From Betaproteobacteria bacterium HGW-Betaproteobacteria-4 (lineage in GTDB: Bacteria > Pseudomonadota > Gammaproteobacteria > Burkholderiales > Rhodocyclaceae), in assembly GCA_002840785.1 (NCBI GenBank), contig PHCH01000001.1:62001-126000 (forward strand): a stretch of 64,000 bases of DNA. Reading direction: 5' to 3'. Shown in pieces: positions 17,281 through 26,671 of this stretch (position 1 is the stretch's first letter; each line of letters begins with the position of its first letter). Position numbers and translations under genes: made by a program. The notes under the pieces are model-generated. The model was given only the letters and a program-made list of their open reading frames with translations. It ran no database searches and had not been told where the DNA came from.

Positions 17281-17424
17281 TCTTCGCGCTGCACCGGACG
17301 TCAAGCCGCGTCGCCTCCAACGGTTCTTCCCTGCGGCCGTATCTGGTGGACGGTCACAAACCGTTTTCCAGGGCTCGAATCCACCTAAACATGTAGCAGC
17401 ACTGCAGTAAAGGAGATATGGATC

Positions 17425-18270
17425 ATGAACAAAATCAATACGCTGGTTACCGGACTTAATCTAGCTGAAGGCCCGCGGCCCGATGGCAAAGGAAATATCT
17501 ATTTCACCGACGTGTTCGGTCGCGGGCTGTATCGGTATAACGCAGATGGCAGTTTCGATACGCTCGGGCCGAAACGGCTATCACCGGGCGGATGCGTAAT
17601 GCACCGCGATGGTCGCGTGATCTATTCCGCGCGTGATGGCTTGGCCCTGCTCGATCCGGCAACGGGCGACATCACCCCGATCACGGCCGCCCTCGATGGC
17701 AAACCGATCCTTGACATCAACGATATCGAGGCTGACCCTGAAGGCAATCTGTGGGGGGGTACGATCGACCATGATGCGCTGCAGAGTGGGAAACCAGTCA
17801 GCCCCGGTATGATCTTCCGCCTCTCCGGCGATGGCACTGCGAGACAGATGGATGTCTCCACGATCGCCAACGGCATGGAGTTTTCCCGGGATGGCAAGGT
17901 GCTGTATTTTTCCGACACTGGCGAAGGCGTATTTGCCTATGACGTGGGCCAGGACGGCACCTTATCGCACCGACGTTTGGTGGTTGGTCCCTTGGCGGAT
18001 AGCGATGGCATCGTGCTGGATGTAGCTGGTGGCATCTGGGTAGCGCGCTATCTGGGTAATACGCTGGTGCGTTATACCGCGAATGGCATGGTCGATGCCA
18101 TAGTGGAAACCCCTTTTGCCTGTGTGACCAGTGCGGCCTTTGGTGGGGATGATCTCCGCACACTCTACATAACGGGTGGCAGCCTTTCCGAAACCGGCAC
18201 CGGTGGGTTGATCAGTCTGCGCGTGGATGTGCCGGGTCACCCGCCGCACCGGGCGAATATTCCACTTTAA
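17425..18270 (+). CDS. SMP-30/gluconolactonase-like protein
   Basis: A 281-residue six-bladed propeller of the SMP-30/LRE family with characteristic AEGPRPDGKGNIYFTDV, DINDIEADPEGNLWGGT, IANGMEFSRDGKVLYFSDT and DSDGIVLDVAGGIWVA. The acidic and Asn residues in EGP, NDI, NGM and DG positions match the metal site of the family's lactonases. AAAGGAGAT precedes the start. In catabolic clusters such proteins often open a lactone or sugar-acid ring; here a lactone formed by ring oxidation (for example by a P450 or an absent Baeyer-Villiger enzyme) is possible. 17281-17424 shows only the promoter/RBS region. Confidence 0.8.
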   Translation: MNKINTLVTGLNLAEGPRPDGKGNIYFTDVFGRGLYRYNADGSFDTLGPKRLSPGGCVMHRDGRVIYSARDGLALLDPATGDITPITAALDGKPILDINDIEADPEGNLWGGTIDHDALQSGKPVSPGMIFRLSGDGTARQMDVSTIANGMEFSRDGKVLYFSDTGEGVFAYDVGQDGTLSHRRLVVGPLADSDGIVLDVAGGIWVARYLGNTLVRYTANGMVDAIVETPFACVTSAAFGGDDLRTLYITGGSLSETGTGGLISLRVDVPGHPPHRANIPL

Positions 18271-18408
18271 GTTGAAGTACCCAATTGCGGTATTGCCTTG
18301 TTGCAGAATCGTAACGAGTGGTATCACTACCTCGAATATCACGCCTACGAAGACAAGCTCGACCAGCCCAAGGCAGTTCCACTCGACTCTATCTCCACCT
18401 GCGAGTAG
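18271..18408 (+). other. In-frame open stretch after the lactonase stop, probable gene remnant
   Basis: After TAA at 18268-18270 the same frame stays open for 45 codons (ending TAG at 18406-18408) and encodes NRNEWYHYLEYHAYEDKLDQ. The composition is protein-like, but there is no start codon with an RBS and I recognise no family. It may be the tail of a lost gene or a C-terminal extension cut off by a nonsense mutation. Confidence 0.3.
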
Positions 18409-18415
18409 CAAAATC

Positions 18416-20050
18416 ATGCATCAACGTGAATCGATGGGCTTCGACGTGGTCATCGTCGGCGGGGGACCGGCAGGCTTGGCTGCAGCCATTCGCCTGAAAC
18501 AAATCAACCATGAGATCAGCGTTTGTTTGATCGAAAAGGGAGCTGAGATCGGTGCCCATATTCTTTCCGGCGCTGTAATGGATCCCCGCGCCCTGGATGA
18601 GTTGATACCTGACTGGCGGACACTCGGCGCACCGTTGGTGACGCCGGTTAGCGAGGACCGCTTTCTGCTGCTGACTCGTTCTGCTAGCAGCAAGATACCC
18701 AACTTCCTCTTGCCAAAATGTTTCCAGAATCATGGCAACTACGTGGTCAGTCTTGGTCAGGTGACGCGCTGGATGGGGGAGCAGGCGGAGTTACTTGGTG
18801 TCGAAATCTATCCCGGATTTGCAGGTGCTGAAGTGCTCTATGATGAGAATGGTGCTGTACGTGGCGTGGCCACCGGTGACATGGGGGTCGGCCGCGACGG
18901 CAATCCAACCGATGCGTACCAGTCTGGCATGGAACTTTGTGGCAAATATGTCCTTTTCGCTGAGGGTTGCCGAGGACATCTGGGCAAGCAACTGGAGGCA
19001 CGGTTCAATCTGCGGGAAAACTCCGACCCGCAGACATATGGACTGGGCATAAAGGAGTTGTGGGAGATTTCTCCCGAGCAGTTTCAGTCCGGCTTGGTCT
19101 TGCATAGCGCAGGTTGGCCCCTGTCATCGGATACCTACGGCGGCGCCTTTCTTTATCACTGGGGAGATAACTTAGTTTCCGTAGGCTTCGTTGTTGGGCT
19201 GGGCTACAGCAATCCATATCTTTCACCCTTTGAAGAGTTCCAGCGCTTCAAGACTCATCCCGCCATCCGAGAATTTTTTGTTGGTGGCAAGCGAATTACC
19301 TATGGGGCACGGGCTATTGCTGCCGGAGGACTTCAGTCGCTGCCCAAGCTGGTTTTTCCTGGTGGGGCTTTGCTTGGTGACGATGCAGGCTTTCTCAATG
19401 CCTCGCGCATCAAAGGATCGCACGCGGCTATCAAGAGCGGTGCTCTAGCCGCCGAAGCCTTGGCTGAAGCTCTGGTTGAGGGGCGAGCCAGGGATGAACT
19501 GATTAGTTATCCCGAAAAATTCCGCAAAAGCTGGCTTTATGAAGAGCTGTATCGAGCACGCAATTTCAAACCATATCTGAGCAAAGGTACCTATACCGGT
19601 GCACTGCTGGTGGGTATCGATCAACTGCTGTTTCGCGGAAAGGCGCCATGGACGCTGCATAACACAGCTGATTTCAGCAAATTACGGACTGCCGCTGAAT
19701 GTGTGCCAATTGCCTACCCGAAGCCTGATGGCGTGCTGACTTTTGACAGGTTGTCGTCGGTCTTTCTGTCTAATACCAATCACGAGGAAGACCAGCCCTG
19801 CCATCTACAGTTGAAGGATCCTGCACTGCCAATTCAGGTAAATCTCGCCAGATACGATGCTCCTGAGCAGCGTTACTGCCCGGCCGGGGTCTACGAGATC
19901 GTGCGCAACGACAAGGGTGAGAATCCTCGGTTGCAGATCAATAGCCAGAACTGCGTCCACTGCAAGACCTGTGATATCAAAGATCCGACTCAGAACATTA
20001 ATTGGGTTGCCCCGCAGGGTGGACAAGGCCCAATCTATCAGTCTATGTAG
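18416..20050 (+). CDS. Electron-transfer flavoprotein-ubiquinone oxidoreductase
   Basis: A 544-residue membrane-associated iron-sulfur flavoprotein that takes electrons from reduced ETF and passes them to ubiquinone. Visible features are FAD motif VIVGGGPAGLAAAIRLKQ, EKGAEIGAHILSGAVMDPRAL, a second FAD segment LLGDDAGFLNASRIKGSHAA, and a C-terminal 4Fe-4S segment with RYCPAGVYE and NCVHCKTCDIKDP. The length is normal. With EtfB and EtfA encoded at 20843-22537 it makes a complete route from FAD dehydrogenases to the quinone pool. Whether the KstD-like enzymes or acyl-CoA dehydrogenases elsewhere feed it is an inference. The RBS before 18416 is weak. Confidence 0.92.
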   Translation: MHQRESMGFDVVIVGGGPAGLAAAIRLKQINHEISVCLIEKGAEIGAHILSGAVMDPRALDELIPDWRTLGAPLVTPVSEDRFLLLTRSASSKIPNFLLPKCFQNHGNYVVSLGQVTRWMGEQAELLGVEIYPGFAGAEVLYDENGAVRGVATGDMGVGRDGNPTDAYQSGMELCGKYVLFAEGCRGHLGKQLEARFNLRENSDPQTYGLGIKELWEISPEQFQSGLVLHSAGWPLSSDTYGGAFLYHWGDNLVSVGFVVGLGYSNPYLSPFEEFQRFKTHPAIREFFVGGKRITYGARAIAAGGLQSLPKLVFPGGALLGDDAGFLNASRIKGSHAAIKSGALAAEALAEALVEGRARDELISYPEKFRKSWLYEELYRARNFKPYLSKGTYTGALLVGIDQLLFRGKAPWTLHNTADFSKLRTAAECVPIAYPKPDGVLTFDRLSSVFLSNTNHEEDQPCHLQLKDPALPIQVNLARYDAPEQRYCPAGVYEIVRNDKGENPRLQINSQNCVHCKTCDIKDPTQNINWVAPQGGQGPIYQSM

Positions 20051-20059
20051 TATCACTAC

Positions 20060-20187
20060 CAAAAACTGGAGCCTTGGCGACTCGGGAGGCCATTCTGGAC
20101 GCGGCGGAGTTGGTGTTTGAGAATTATGGCGTGAGCCACTCTTCTCTTGAGGATATTGCTGCTCTCCCTGGCGTCATCCTTGGATGA
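20060..20187 (+). pseudogene. TetR-family regulator, 5' fragment
   Basis: The frame TREAILDAAELVFENYGVSHSSLEDIA is the first two helices of a TetR DNA-binding domain, but it stops at TGA 20185-20187 before the recognition helix. No ligand domain follows. It is not a copy of the intact TetR genes at 23095 or 33414, because the residues differ. 20188-20407 holds only an imperfect GCTCATTCCA/TGGAAATGAGC hairpin and no gene. Confidence 0.7.
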
Positions 20188-20407
20188 TCAAGTCATCAGC
20201 TCACCTCCCAATTCCCCAGCTCAGGCTCATTCCAGGGTGGAAATGAGCAAACCTTTCAGGCTCACACCACATTGGACAAGGCTTGAAGTTGACATGGAAA
20301 TTCAACGACCGTAGAATTAAATTCACGGGCAGCAACGCTGCTCAGCCCAACATTGCTCGCCAGTGAGCGGGTGGACTTCTTTTAATGAGACAAGATGACG
20401 GAAAACC

Positions 20408-20545
20408 ATGGCGAGCGGTAAGTATGGAGGCGGCATCTTGAACATCACCGGTGCTCGCCCGGGCGAGGGGTACAAGTTCAGCGGTCCGGCGATCCCGCTG
20501 CAGACTAACTATGTGATGAGGTTCACGGGCACCTTCAAAGTCATC
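20408..20545 (+). pseudogene. Acetoacetate-decarboxylase-like gene, 5' fragment
   Basis: MASGKYGGGILNITGARPGEGYKFSGPAI aligns with the N-terminus of the complete gene at 30491 (YVGGIFNMMGARPGEAFRYDGAV). After about 46 codons the DNA becomes an IS5-type transposase fragment on the other strand, so the gene was cut by that insertion or a later deletion. This fragment and the 3' fragment at 3980 cover opposite ends of the family and could be halves of one lost gene. Confidence 0.75.
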
Positions 20546-20729
20546 GTATTCGGCCTGCCCGGCCTTCCACAGCCTTCTCCCTCTCCAGGAGTCGGGCATA
20601 GATTGCACTGGCGCTGCCGAAATTGTTCCACTGACCTCCTGTTCTCAAAACATAGACGATGGCTTCAATGACAAGCCGAGGGTCATTGGGTTTACGCCCA
20701 TCTCCGATTTTGCGCGCCCCAAAACTCAT
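20541..20729 (-). pseudogene. IS5-type transposase, N-terminal fragment
   Basis: On the minus strand RKPNDPRLVIEAIVYVLRTGGQWNNFG and SAIYARLLE form the helix-turn-helix start of IS5-like transposases (usual pattern VLEAILYVLRTGCQW). The catalytic DDE domain is absent and the fragment ends in the decarboxylase remnant. 20730-20842 shows no gene. Confidence 0.7.
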
Positions 20730-20842
20730 CGGTGACTTCCCATGATTTCGCCTTTGTCATCATTGCTCGTTACGCGGTCGTCGCGCATTGAACACAATTG
20801 TCATTTATTTGCGGATAGGTTCTTAAATAGGAAATGCAGCAC

Positions 20843-21592
20843 ATGAAAATCATTGTCCCCGTCAAGCGCGTGGTGGACTACAACGTCAAGGTCCGCGTCA
20901 GGTCGGACAACAGCGGTGTAGATATCGCCAACGTCAAAATGAGCATGAACCCGTTTGACGAAATCGCCATCGAAGAAGCTGTACGCCTGAAAGAAAAAGG
21001 TGTGGCTACTGAAATCATTGCCGTCTCCTGCGGTGTCACCCTGTGCCAGGAAACCCTGCGCACCGCCATGGCCATCGGTGCCGACCGCGCCATCCTGGTC
21101 GAAAGTAATGAAGACCTGCAGCCTTTGGCGGTAGCCAAACTGCTCAAGGCCTTGGTCGACAAGGAACAGCCCGGTCTCATCATCCTGGGCAAACAGGCCA
21201 TCGACGACGACTGCAACCAGACAGGCCAGATGTTGGCGGCCCTGGCCGACCTGCCGCAAGTCGCCTTTGCCAGCAAAGTTGAGATCACGGACGGCAAAGC
21301 CAGCGTCACTCGTGAAGTTGATGGTGGCCTGGAAACCCTTTTGGTCACGCTGCCAGCCGTCATCACGGCAGACCTTCGCCTGAACGAGCCGCGCTATGCC
21401 ACCCTGCCGAACATCATGAAGGCCAAGAAAAAGCCTCTGGAAATTGTCAAACCCGAAGACCTCGGTGTCGACGTGAGTCCTCGTCTGAAGACGATCAAGG
21501 TCAGCGAGCCGCCCAAACGCAGCGCCGGTATCATGGTGCCCGATGTCGCCACGCTCGTGGCCAAACTCAAGAATGAAGCCAAGGTGATCTAA
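20843..21592 (+). CDS. etfB: Electron-transfer flavoprotein beta subunit
   Basis: A 249-residue ETF beta subunit, the AMP-binding half of the heterodimer that collects electrons from FAD dehydrogenases. It starts [19 protein letters not shown] and contains [38 protein letters not shown] and the recognition-loop segment [25 protein letters not shown]. The ATG at 20843 is chosen over an in-frame ATG at 20834 because MKIIVPVKR is the family start. etfA follows with no gap. The RBS is weak (AGGA). Confidence 0.93.
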   Translation: MKIIVPVKRVVDYNVKVRVRSDNSGVDIANVKMSMNPFDEIAIEEAVRLKEKGVATEIIAVSCGVTLCQETLRTAMAIGADRAILVESNEDLQPLAVAKLLKALVDKEQPGLIILGKQAIDDDCNQTGQMLAALADLPQVAFASKVEITDGKASVTREVDGGLETLLVTLPAVITADLRLNEPRYATLPNIMKAKKKPLEIVKPEDLGVDVSPRLKTIKVSEPPKRSAGIMVPDVATLVAKLKNEAKVI

Positions 21593-22537
21593 ATGACAGT
21601 ATTAGTAATTGCTGAGCACGACAACGTCAGCCTCAAAAGTGCCACATTGAACGTCGTCATGGCCGCGACACAGACCAGCAAGTTCACCGACGGGCTGGTG
21701 CACGTTCTGATCATGGGGCACAAGGCCGAGTCGGTTGTGCTGGCGGCAGCACAGATCACGGGCGTCGCCAAAGTCATCTATGTCGACGGCACTCAGTTTG
21801 CCCATGGTTTAGCCGAGAACGTGGCGGCTCAGGTGCTGACCATCGCCGGCCAATATTCCCACGTCATGTTTCCCTCGACTGCCAGCGGTAAAAACGTCGC
21901 ACCGCGCTTGGCCGCCAAGCTTGACGTTGCTCAGATTTCTGATGTCACCAAGATCGAAAGCAGTGACACCTTTGAGCGCCCGATCTACGCCGGGAACGCA
22001 ATTGCAACGGTACAAAGCACCGATGCGATCAAGGTCCTGACCGTGCGCACCACCGGTTTCGATGCGGCCATCGCCACTGGTGGCGCCGCCACGGTGGACA
22101 GCGTAGCGGCCGTCGCTGGCAGCAGGAACACCACCTTTGTCGGCAGTGAGATCGCCAGGAACGACCGTCCCGAATTGACTGCCGCCAAGGTAATCGTCTC
22201 GGGCGGTCGTGCGCTGGGATCCAACGAGAAGTTCATGGAAATCATGACGCCGCTGGCCGACAAGCTCGCTGCCGCCATGGGGGCATCGCGCGCGGCAGTG
22301 GACGCTGGTTATGCGCCCAACGACTGGCAGGTGGGTCAGACCGGCAAGATCGTCGCACCCCAGTTGTACATCGCGGTCGGCATTTCGGGGGCCATTCAAC
22401 ATTTAGCCGGTATGAAGGATTCCAAGGTAATCGTGGCCATCAACATGGACGCCGATGCGCCGATTTTCTCGGTCGCTGACTACGGACTGGTTGCGGACCT
22501 GTTCGTGGCCGTGCCGGAACTGGTGTCCGCGCTGTAG
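21593..22537 (+). CDS. etfA: Electron-transfer flavoprotein alpha subunit
   Basis: A 314-residue ETF alpha subunit carrying the FAD. The C-terminal half has VSGGRALGSNEKF, SRAAVDAGYAPNDWQVGQTGKIVAPQLYIAVGISGAIQHLAGMKDSKVIVAINMDADAPIF, the strongly conserved FAD-binding block. It begins one base after the etfB stop and is translationally linked. The product should pair with EtfB and feed the ETF-quinone oxidoreductase encoded just upstream. The DNA after its stop (22540) is an unrelated fragment. Confidence 0.93.
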   Translation: MTVLVIAEHDNVSLKSATLNVVMAATQTSKFTDGLVHVLIMGHKAESVVLAAAQITGVAKVIYVDGTQFAHGLAENVAAQVLTIAGQYSHVMFPSTASGKNVAPRLAAKLDVAQISDVTKIESSDTFERPIYAGNAIATVQSTDAIKVLTVRTTGFDAAIATGGAATVDSVAAVAGSRNTTFVGSEIARNDRPELTAAKVIVSGGRALGSNEKFMEIMTPLADKLAAAMGASRAAVDAGYAPNDWQVGQTGKIVAPQLYIAVGISGAIQHLAGMKDSKVIVAINMDADAPIFSVADYGLVADLFVAVPELVSAL

Positions 22538-22539
22538 TT

Positions 22540-23076
22540 CCCTTTATCCAGACCTACCTGGTACGCGAAAAGCTTGATGCGGTGAGCGGCGCGGCGGCGG
22601 TATCGTACGCCTCCTCGCAATTGGCCAAATCACTGACCGTCGCATCGCTGACCAAGGTCGGCAGTTTCGCCTTGAAGCAGGTGGCCTACCGCCAGGAACG
22701 CAATCTCAAGGAGGCGAACCGCGAGGTGATTACTATCGATAGCCTCGATGCGCTGATCGAGCAATTGCCGCTGGCACAGAAGGGCAACGTACGCGAGTTG
22801 GGCAAGCGGCTGCTCGCCGCTGTTCATGCCGCTGTCGAATCGAGCCGCAGCGGTGAACACAGCACGGCCGCCTTCGAACATATGGAAGCGAATAATGGCG
22901 AACTGATCGCGGCAATCGATCGGGCCATCGCCGAAGTCAAGGCCAGCGGGGATGACGGTGCGAGGCAAGGTTATCGAAGTCTGCTGAGTAGCCTCTGCTC
23001 TGGATCGTCTCATATAGCTTTGTGTAGAAGCCGACTGGATTTGTTCGCTTACGGTGATTTTTCAACTACCTGTTAG
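22540..23076 (+). pseudogene. Unidentified protein, probable internal fragment
   Basis: The frame is open from three bases after etfA: FIQTYLVREKLDAVSGAAAVSYASSQLAK, then VGSFALKQVAYRQERNLKEANREVITIDS and a helical RELGKRLLAAVHAAVESSRSGE region. There is no plausible start; the earliest usable codon is GTG at 22582. The last about 25 codons (SLLSSLCSGSSHIALCRS) do not look like part of the same protein. Codon use is like the high-GC backbone. I do not recognise the family; it is probably an interior piece brought in by rearrangement. Confidence 0.4.
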
Positions 23077-23094
23077 GGGAGCTTAGGGAAATTG

Positions 23095-23712
23095 ATGGTA
23101 AGAAAATCAAAAGAGGAAGCGGCAAAGACTCGCAAAGAAATTATCGACGCGGCACGCCGAGTCTTCCACAAAAACGGTGTCGTTCGATCAACCCTAGAGA
23201 AAATTGCCAAGGATGCAGGCGTGACCCGGGGAGCGGTGTATTGGCACTTCAAGAACAAAGCGGAACTCTTTTTTGCGATGCGCGAGGAGGTATTCGACAC
23301 CATGCTTGCCGGAGTAGATGAACTGCTACTTTTTAATCAGTTCGCCGATCCGTTAGACGCCATCGAAGCCGCTCTCAATGAATTTTTCCGAGTGTTTCAG
23401 ACTTCCCCTCTGGTGCGGGAGATGTTTGAGATCATGATTTCCCGCTGCGAATATGTTGATGAGTTTGCCTGCATTCAGGAGGAGGTGGCTCGTCCTGCTC
23501 GGGAATTTCTCGACAAAATGGTACATGTCTATCAACAAGCGGCCTCATTAGGAAAGCTACGGAAGGAATTAGATCCCTTCGTTACAGCTTGCGATACATG
23601 GGCATTTACCACCGGTCTGCTGCATCTTTTGGTTGGAGGGAAAATAGGCCGAGGCCTGTCCATGCAGATCCGCGAAATGATCCAGGTCCATATGACACTG
23701 CGAAGAGCCTAA
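23095..23712 (+). CDS. TetR/AcrR-family repressor
   Basis: A 205-residue regulator. The N-terminal DNA-binding domain TRKEIIDAARRVFHKNGVVRSTLEKIAKDAGVTRGAVYWHFKNKAELFFAM is of the AcrR/TtgR kind; the C-terminal ligand domain (about 80-205) resembles the same subfamily, whose members control RND pumps. The ATG at 23095 is preferred over TTG at 23092. The promoter and first codons (23060-23122) reappear as an orphan copy at 33248-33311, so the gene was once duplicated. Its target could be the nearby RND operon, but no matching operator was identified. Confidence 0.85.
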   Translation: MVRKSKEEAAKTRKEIIDAARRVFHKNGVVRSTLEKIAKDAGVTRGAVYWHFKNKAELFFAMREEVFDTMLAGVDELLLFNQFADPLDAIEAALNEFFRVFQTSPLVREMFEIMISRCEYVDEFACIQEEVARPAREFLDKMVHVYQQAASLGKLRKELDPFVTACDTWAFTTGLLHLLVGGKIGRGLSMQIREMIQVHMTLRRA

Positions 23713-23888
23713 TTTCGCCGACGCGGACGAGGTTGAAGAGGGCTGGAGGTCATATCGGCGGATAAACCTCGTTGGACTGGACCACCGGACGGGCGATGGC
23801 TATGGGGATTGCGGTTCCACGCAGGTCATCGTGATCGAGCACTGGCGGCAGTAGTTGTCGATGACGTGGGTCGACGTCGTTGTCGAAG

Positions 23889-24020
23889 TTACCGATCCAT
23901 CGACGCCAGGACAGCATCGACCAGCTCGTGCAGTGGACGTAGCGGGTGATCGTTCGGGATGCGCTGCTCCAGTGTCGTATAACTGAACAGCTCGTTTCGT
24001 TTGAGGTTGAGTCCACGCAT
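23889..24020 (-). pseudogene. IS1182-like transposase, N-terminal fragment
   Basis: The minus strand encodes MRGLNLKRNELFSYTTLEQ and RIPNDHPLRPLHELVDAVL, then a stop after 43 residues. This is the start of IS1182/IS4-type transposases (pattern LFSYVSLEDRVPxDHPLR). The catalytic domain is missing. The neighbouring 23713-23888 shows no gene; 24064-24084 is a CCAGAGCC/GGCTCTGG hairpin that may serve as a weak terminator. Confidence 0.7.
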
Positions 24021-24119
24021 CGGCTTGGGCTGGCTTCAGCAGAGAAAGATGGCCGCCATTTTGCCAGAGCCACGCGGGCTCTGGCCATTTTCAACGGACT
24101 GTTAAGCAACACTTTAGTA

Positions 24120-25013
24120 CTAAGTGTTCGAACTGGGTGGTGAGGATTCGAATCGAGACCGATAGTCACTTGGCGATTCGCCGACTGCCTTCTTAAACGC
24201 TGACGCAAAGGCGCTAGGTTGTGCATATCCGAGCCGGTATGCGATAGCCTTGAGTTGTAACGTAGGTTCCCTAAGCAATTGCTGAGCGCGCTCCATACGA
24301 ATTTCTTCAATGAATTCGTACAATGTTTTTCCCACTGTATTCTTGAAGATGCGCCGGAGGTGCGCGACACTGAAACCGCACTCATTGGCGACATCTGCAA
24401 GGTTGGGGGAGCCGTCTTGGTAAGACAGGATGAAATCCTGTATGAAGTGCAGCTTCGCCTTATTCAATGTGCCCTTTATATCGCTGGTGCAGCTAGCCTT
24501 GCTTTGGCATGTGAGGGTGCGAGATATGTCGATGCCAATAGATTCAGCTAGTGCCGAAATCATTGAGTCACTATCTCTTTGCGGGTGAGATATCTCTTCA
24601 CTGATTCGGCGCAAAGAGTGCTCAATGTTGAGGTTTTTCAAGTCCAGTAATGCATTTGGATCGGCCGTCGACCAGTCAGCGGAGTCGATGGGCAATTCTC
24701 TGAGCCAATGGTGGTCCAGCGTAAATTCAAGCGTACGTGCCATCTCTGTTTCTACGTCGCCACAACCGCGTCCGCGAATTACGACGCTTGGCGGGATGAG
24801 CATGAGTTGCCCAAACGAACGTTCGTGTCCTGGGTCTATCCGGCCGCGCACCGCCAGTCTCGATGGCCATAGCCTAAACCGAACCATCGGTTCGGATGAG
24901 TAATCCTCGATTTCGGCGCCAGAATCCCAACGATGGTCAACAAGCTGAAGAACCCCAGCAGGAGTCTTCGCACTATAAAGCAAGGTCGAAATTACTGATG
25001 CTGCCATCTTCAA
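24120..25013 (-). CDS. AraC-family transcriptional regulator
   Basis: A 297-residue activator. The C-terminal pair of helix-turn-helix motifs is clear: NLADVANECGFSVAHLRRIFKNTVGKTLYEFIEEIRMERAQQLL and LQLKAIAYRLGYAQPSAFASAFKKAVGESPSDYRSRF. The N-terminal part (about 1-180) is a sensing domain without recognisable ligand residues. It is transcribed away from the P450 operon that starts at 26729, so it was probably that operon's divergent regulator before an IS3 element inserted between them. A perfect palindrome lies nine bases upstream (25022-25037). Confidence 0.85.
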   Translation of the reverse strand: MKMAASVISTLLYSAKTPAGVLQLVDHRWDSGAEIEDYSSEPMVRFRLWPSRLAVRGRIDPGHERSFGQLMLIPPSVVIRGRGCGDVETEMARTLEFTLDHHWLRELPIDSADWSTADPNALLDLKNLNIEHSLRRISEEISHPQRDSDSMISALAESIGIDISRTLTCQSKASCTSDIKGTLNKAKLHFIQDFILSYQDGSPNLADVANECGFSVAHLRRIFKNTVGKTLYEFIEEIRMERAQQLLREPTLQLKAIAYRLGYAQPSAFASAFKKAVGESPSDYRSRFESSPPSSNT

Positions 25014-25021
25014 TGTCTCCG

Positions 25022-25037
25022 TACTTCGTATGAAGTA
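25022..25037. promoter_or_regulatory. Palindromic operator candidate upstream of the araC-type gene
   Basis: TACTTCGTATGAAGTA is a perfect 16-bp palindrome nine bases before the regulator's start codon. It suits an autoregulatory operator or a small hairpin in the 5' leader. 25038-25215 shows no gene. Confidence 0.35.
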
Positions 25038-25308
25038 TCTTGATATTTATTTGCTGCTAGTGCCACAGCCCCTCAATGTTACTTGCAAAAGGTGCCGGGC
25101 TCAACCGTGCGAATCCGAGCCATACGGGGAAGAGCTGCAATCGCTTTAACTGCCGCATCGTACTGATCTAAAGGGGCGTCACTGCAAGCAAGGGAGCAGG
25201 GGCCGCATGCGGATGTGAATCGCCCCGGGTTTCGTGGAGGCCGGTTGGTTTAAGTCAGGCCACGACGGCGGCCTGATTGGCAAGTTGCCTGTAGTAGTTT
25301 GCCTCAGC

Positions 25309-26103
25309 TTATGCCGGCGGGATATAGCCAATCGGTTCAAGTAGTCTGTGGTGGTTAAACCAAGACACCCATTCCAGGGTTGCCAGCTCTACGGATTCCT
25401 TGGTTTTCCAGGGGGCACGACGGTGGATCATCTCGGCCTTGTACAAGCCATTAATCGTCTCAGCCAAGGCGTTGTCGTAGCTGTCGCCCTTGCTGCCGAC
25501 AGATGGCTCAATCCCGGCTTCGGCCAGCCGCTCGCTGTAGCGGATCGAGACGTACTGCGAGCCCCTGTCAGAATGGTGGATCAACGCCTCCTCCGGACTC
25601 GGCTGGCGTGCGTACAGCGCCTGCTCCAGGGCATCGAGGACGAAGTCTGTATGCATGGAACTGCTCACCCTCCACCCCACGATACGTCGGGCAAAAACGT
25701 CGATAACGAAGGCAACGTACAGCCAGCCTTGCCAGGTCGAGACATAGGTGAAGTCCGAAACCCACAACTGATTGGGACGTTCGGCCTTGAATTGCCGATT
25801 GACCCGATCCAGCGGGCAAGGCGCTTTGCTGTCACTGATCGTGGTGCGCACCACCTTACCGCGCATGACACCCCGCAAGCCTTGCCGCCGCATGAGTCGC
25901 TCGACCGTACAACGGGCCACCACAATGCCTTCGCGGTTCAGTTGCCGCCAGACCTTGTCGGCACCATAGACCTGCAGGTTGGCCTGCCAGACACGCTCAA
26001 TCTCAGGCACCAACACCTCATCGCGCCTTACTCTCTGGCTACGCTGTTCAGGATTGCGCCGCAGGGCAACGTGGCGCCGGTAGCCGGACGGGGCAATCTG
26101 CAA
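25309..26103 (-). CDS. IS3-family transposase OrfB
   Basis: The catalytic protein of the element: HTH_21 region QVYGADKVWRQLNREGIVVARCTVERLMRRQGL, then an rve domain with first Asp in WVSDFTYVSTWQGWLYVAFVIDVFARRIVGW, second Asp in HHSDRGSQYVS, and Glu in DSYDNALAETINGLYKAE. The visible ATG start is internal; the frame is open upstream (VDEHRDAFGVEPICRQLQ), so the active protein is made as an OrfAB fusion by frameshifting from orfA, as usual in IS3. It appears intact. Confidence 0.9.
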   Translation of the reverse strand: MQIAPSGYRRHVALRRNPEQRSQRVRRDEVLVPEIERVWQANLQVYGADKVWRQLNREGIVVARCTVERLMRRQGLRGVMRGKVVRTTISDSKAPCPLDRVNRQFKAERPNQLWVSDFTYVSTWQGWLYVAFVIDVFARRIVGWRVSSSMHTDFVLDALEQALYARQPSPEEALIHHSDRGSQYVSIRYSERLAEAGIEPSVGSKGDSYDNALAETINGLYKAEMIHRRAPWKTKESVELATLEWVSWFNHHRLLEPIGYIPPA

Positions 26104-26159
26104 TTGCCTGCAGATTGGCTCGACCCCGAAGGCATCACGGTGCTCATCGACGAACGACC

Positions 26160-26483
26160 TCAGGACTTGAATCGGCGGTCGAGCTCCGCCTGGGCGAAAA
26201 ACGCGCTGGCAAGCTTGAGTATCTCGTTGGCTTTGCGCAGTTCCTTGACCTCGCGCTCCAGTTCCTTGACACGCTTCTGGTCTGCCGTGTTTGGCCCTTC
26301 GCGCTGGCCGTTATCTCTTTCGTGCTGACGCACCCAGATCAGCAGCGTCTGCGCCGTACAACCAATCTTCGCAGCAATGGATTCAACAGCTGACCATAGC
26401 GATGGGTGATCGGCTCGGCTTTCGGTAACCATGCGCACGGCGCGCTCACGAAATTCGGGGGAGAACTTAACTGGTTTCTTCAT
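26160..26483 (-). CDS. IS3-family transposase OrfA
   Basis: A 107-residue HTH protein starting [19 protein letters not shown], with [18 protein letters not shown] as the recognition motif and a leucine-zipper-like [21 protein letters not shown] that mediates OrfA-OrfAB assembly. Its 3' end overlaps the open N-terminal extension of orfB in another frame, which supports programmed frameshifting. Confidence 0.9.
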   Translation of the reverse strand: MKKPVKFSPEFRERAVRMVTESRADHPSLWSAVESIAAKIGCTAQTLLIWVRQHERDNGQREGPNTADQKRVKELEREVKELRKANEILKLASAFFAQAELDRRFKS

Positions 26484-26671
26484 GGCTCTATCTTCTCAAG
26501 AGTTAGAGCCTCCATCAAACCCGGGGCGATTCAGATGGGGCTTATCGCCCCATGTGGATCGAGCAATTCCCCAAGTTGGCTGTCGGGAGTGGCGTGTGCT
26601 CGCAATACAACAGTGATGCGCGCTTTACGTAATCGGATCCACGCAACGCTATAGATCATGTGACACATAAT

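Larger units (their letters stand above)
25216..26533 (-). mobile_element. Complete IS3-family insertion sequence with target duplication
   Basis: The ends TGAATCGCCCCGGGTTT-CG-TGGAGGC (25216-25241) and, inverted, TGAATCGCCCCGGGTTT-GA-TGGAGGC (26508-26533) are 26-bp terminal repeats with two mismatches. The 4-bp GATG stands immediately outside both ends (25212-25215 and 26534-26537), a target-site duplication that marks an undisturbed insertion. Both orfs are intact. The element sits between the AraC-type gene and the P450 operon and probably disturbs their regulation. Confidence 0.9.
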
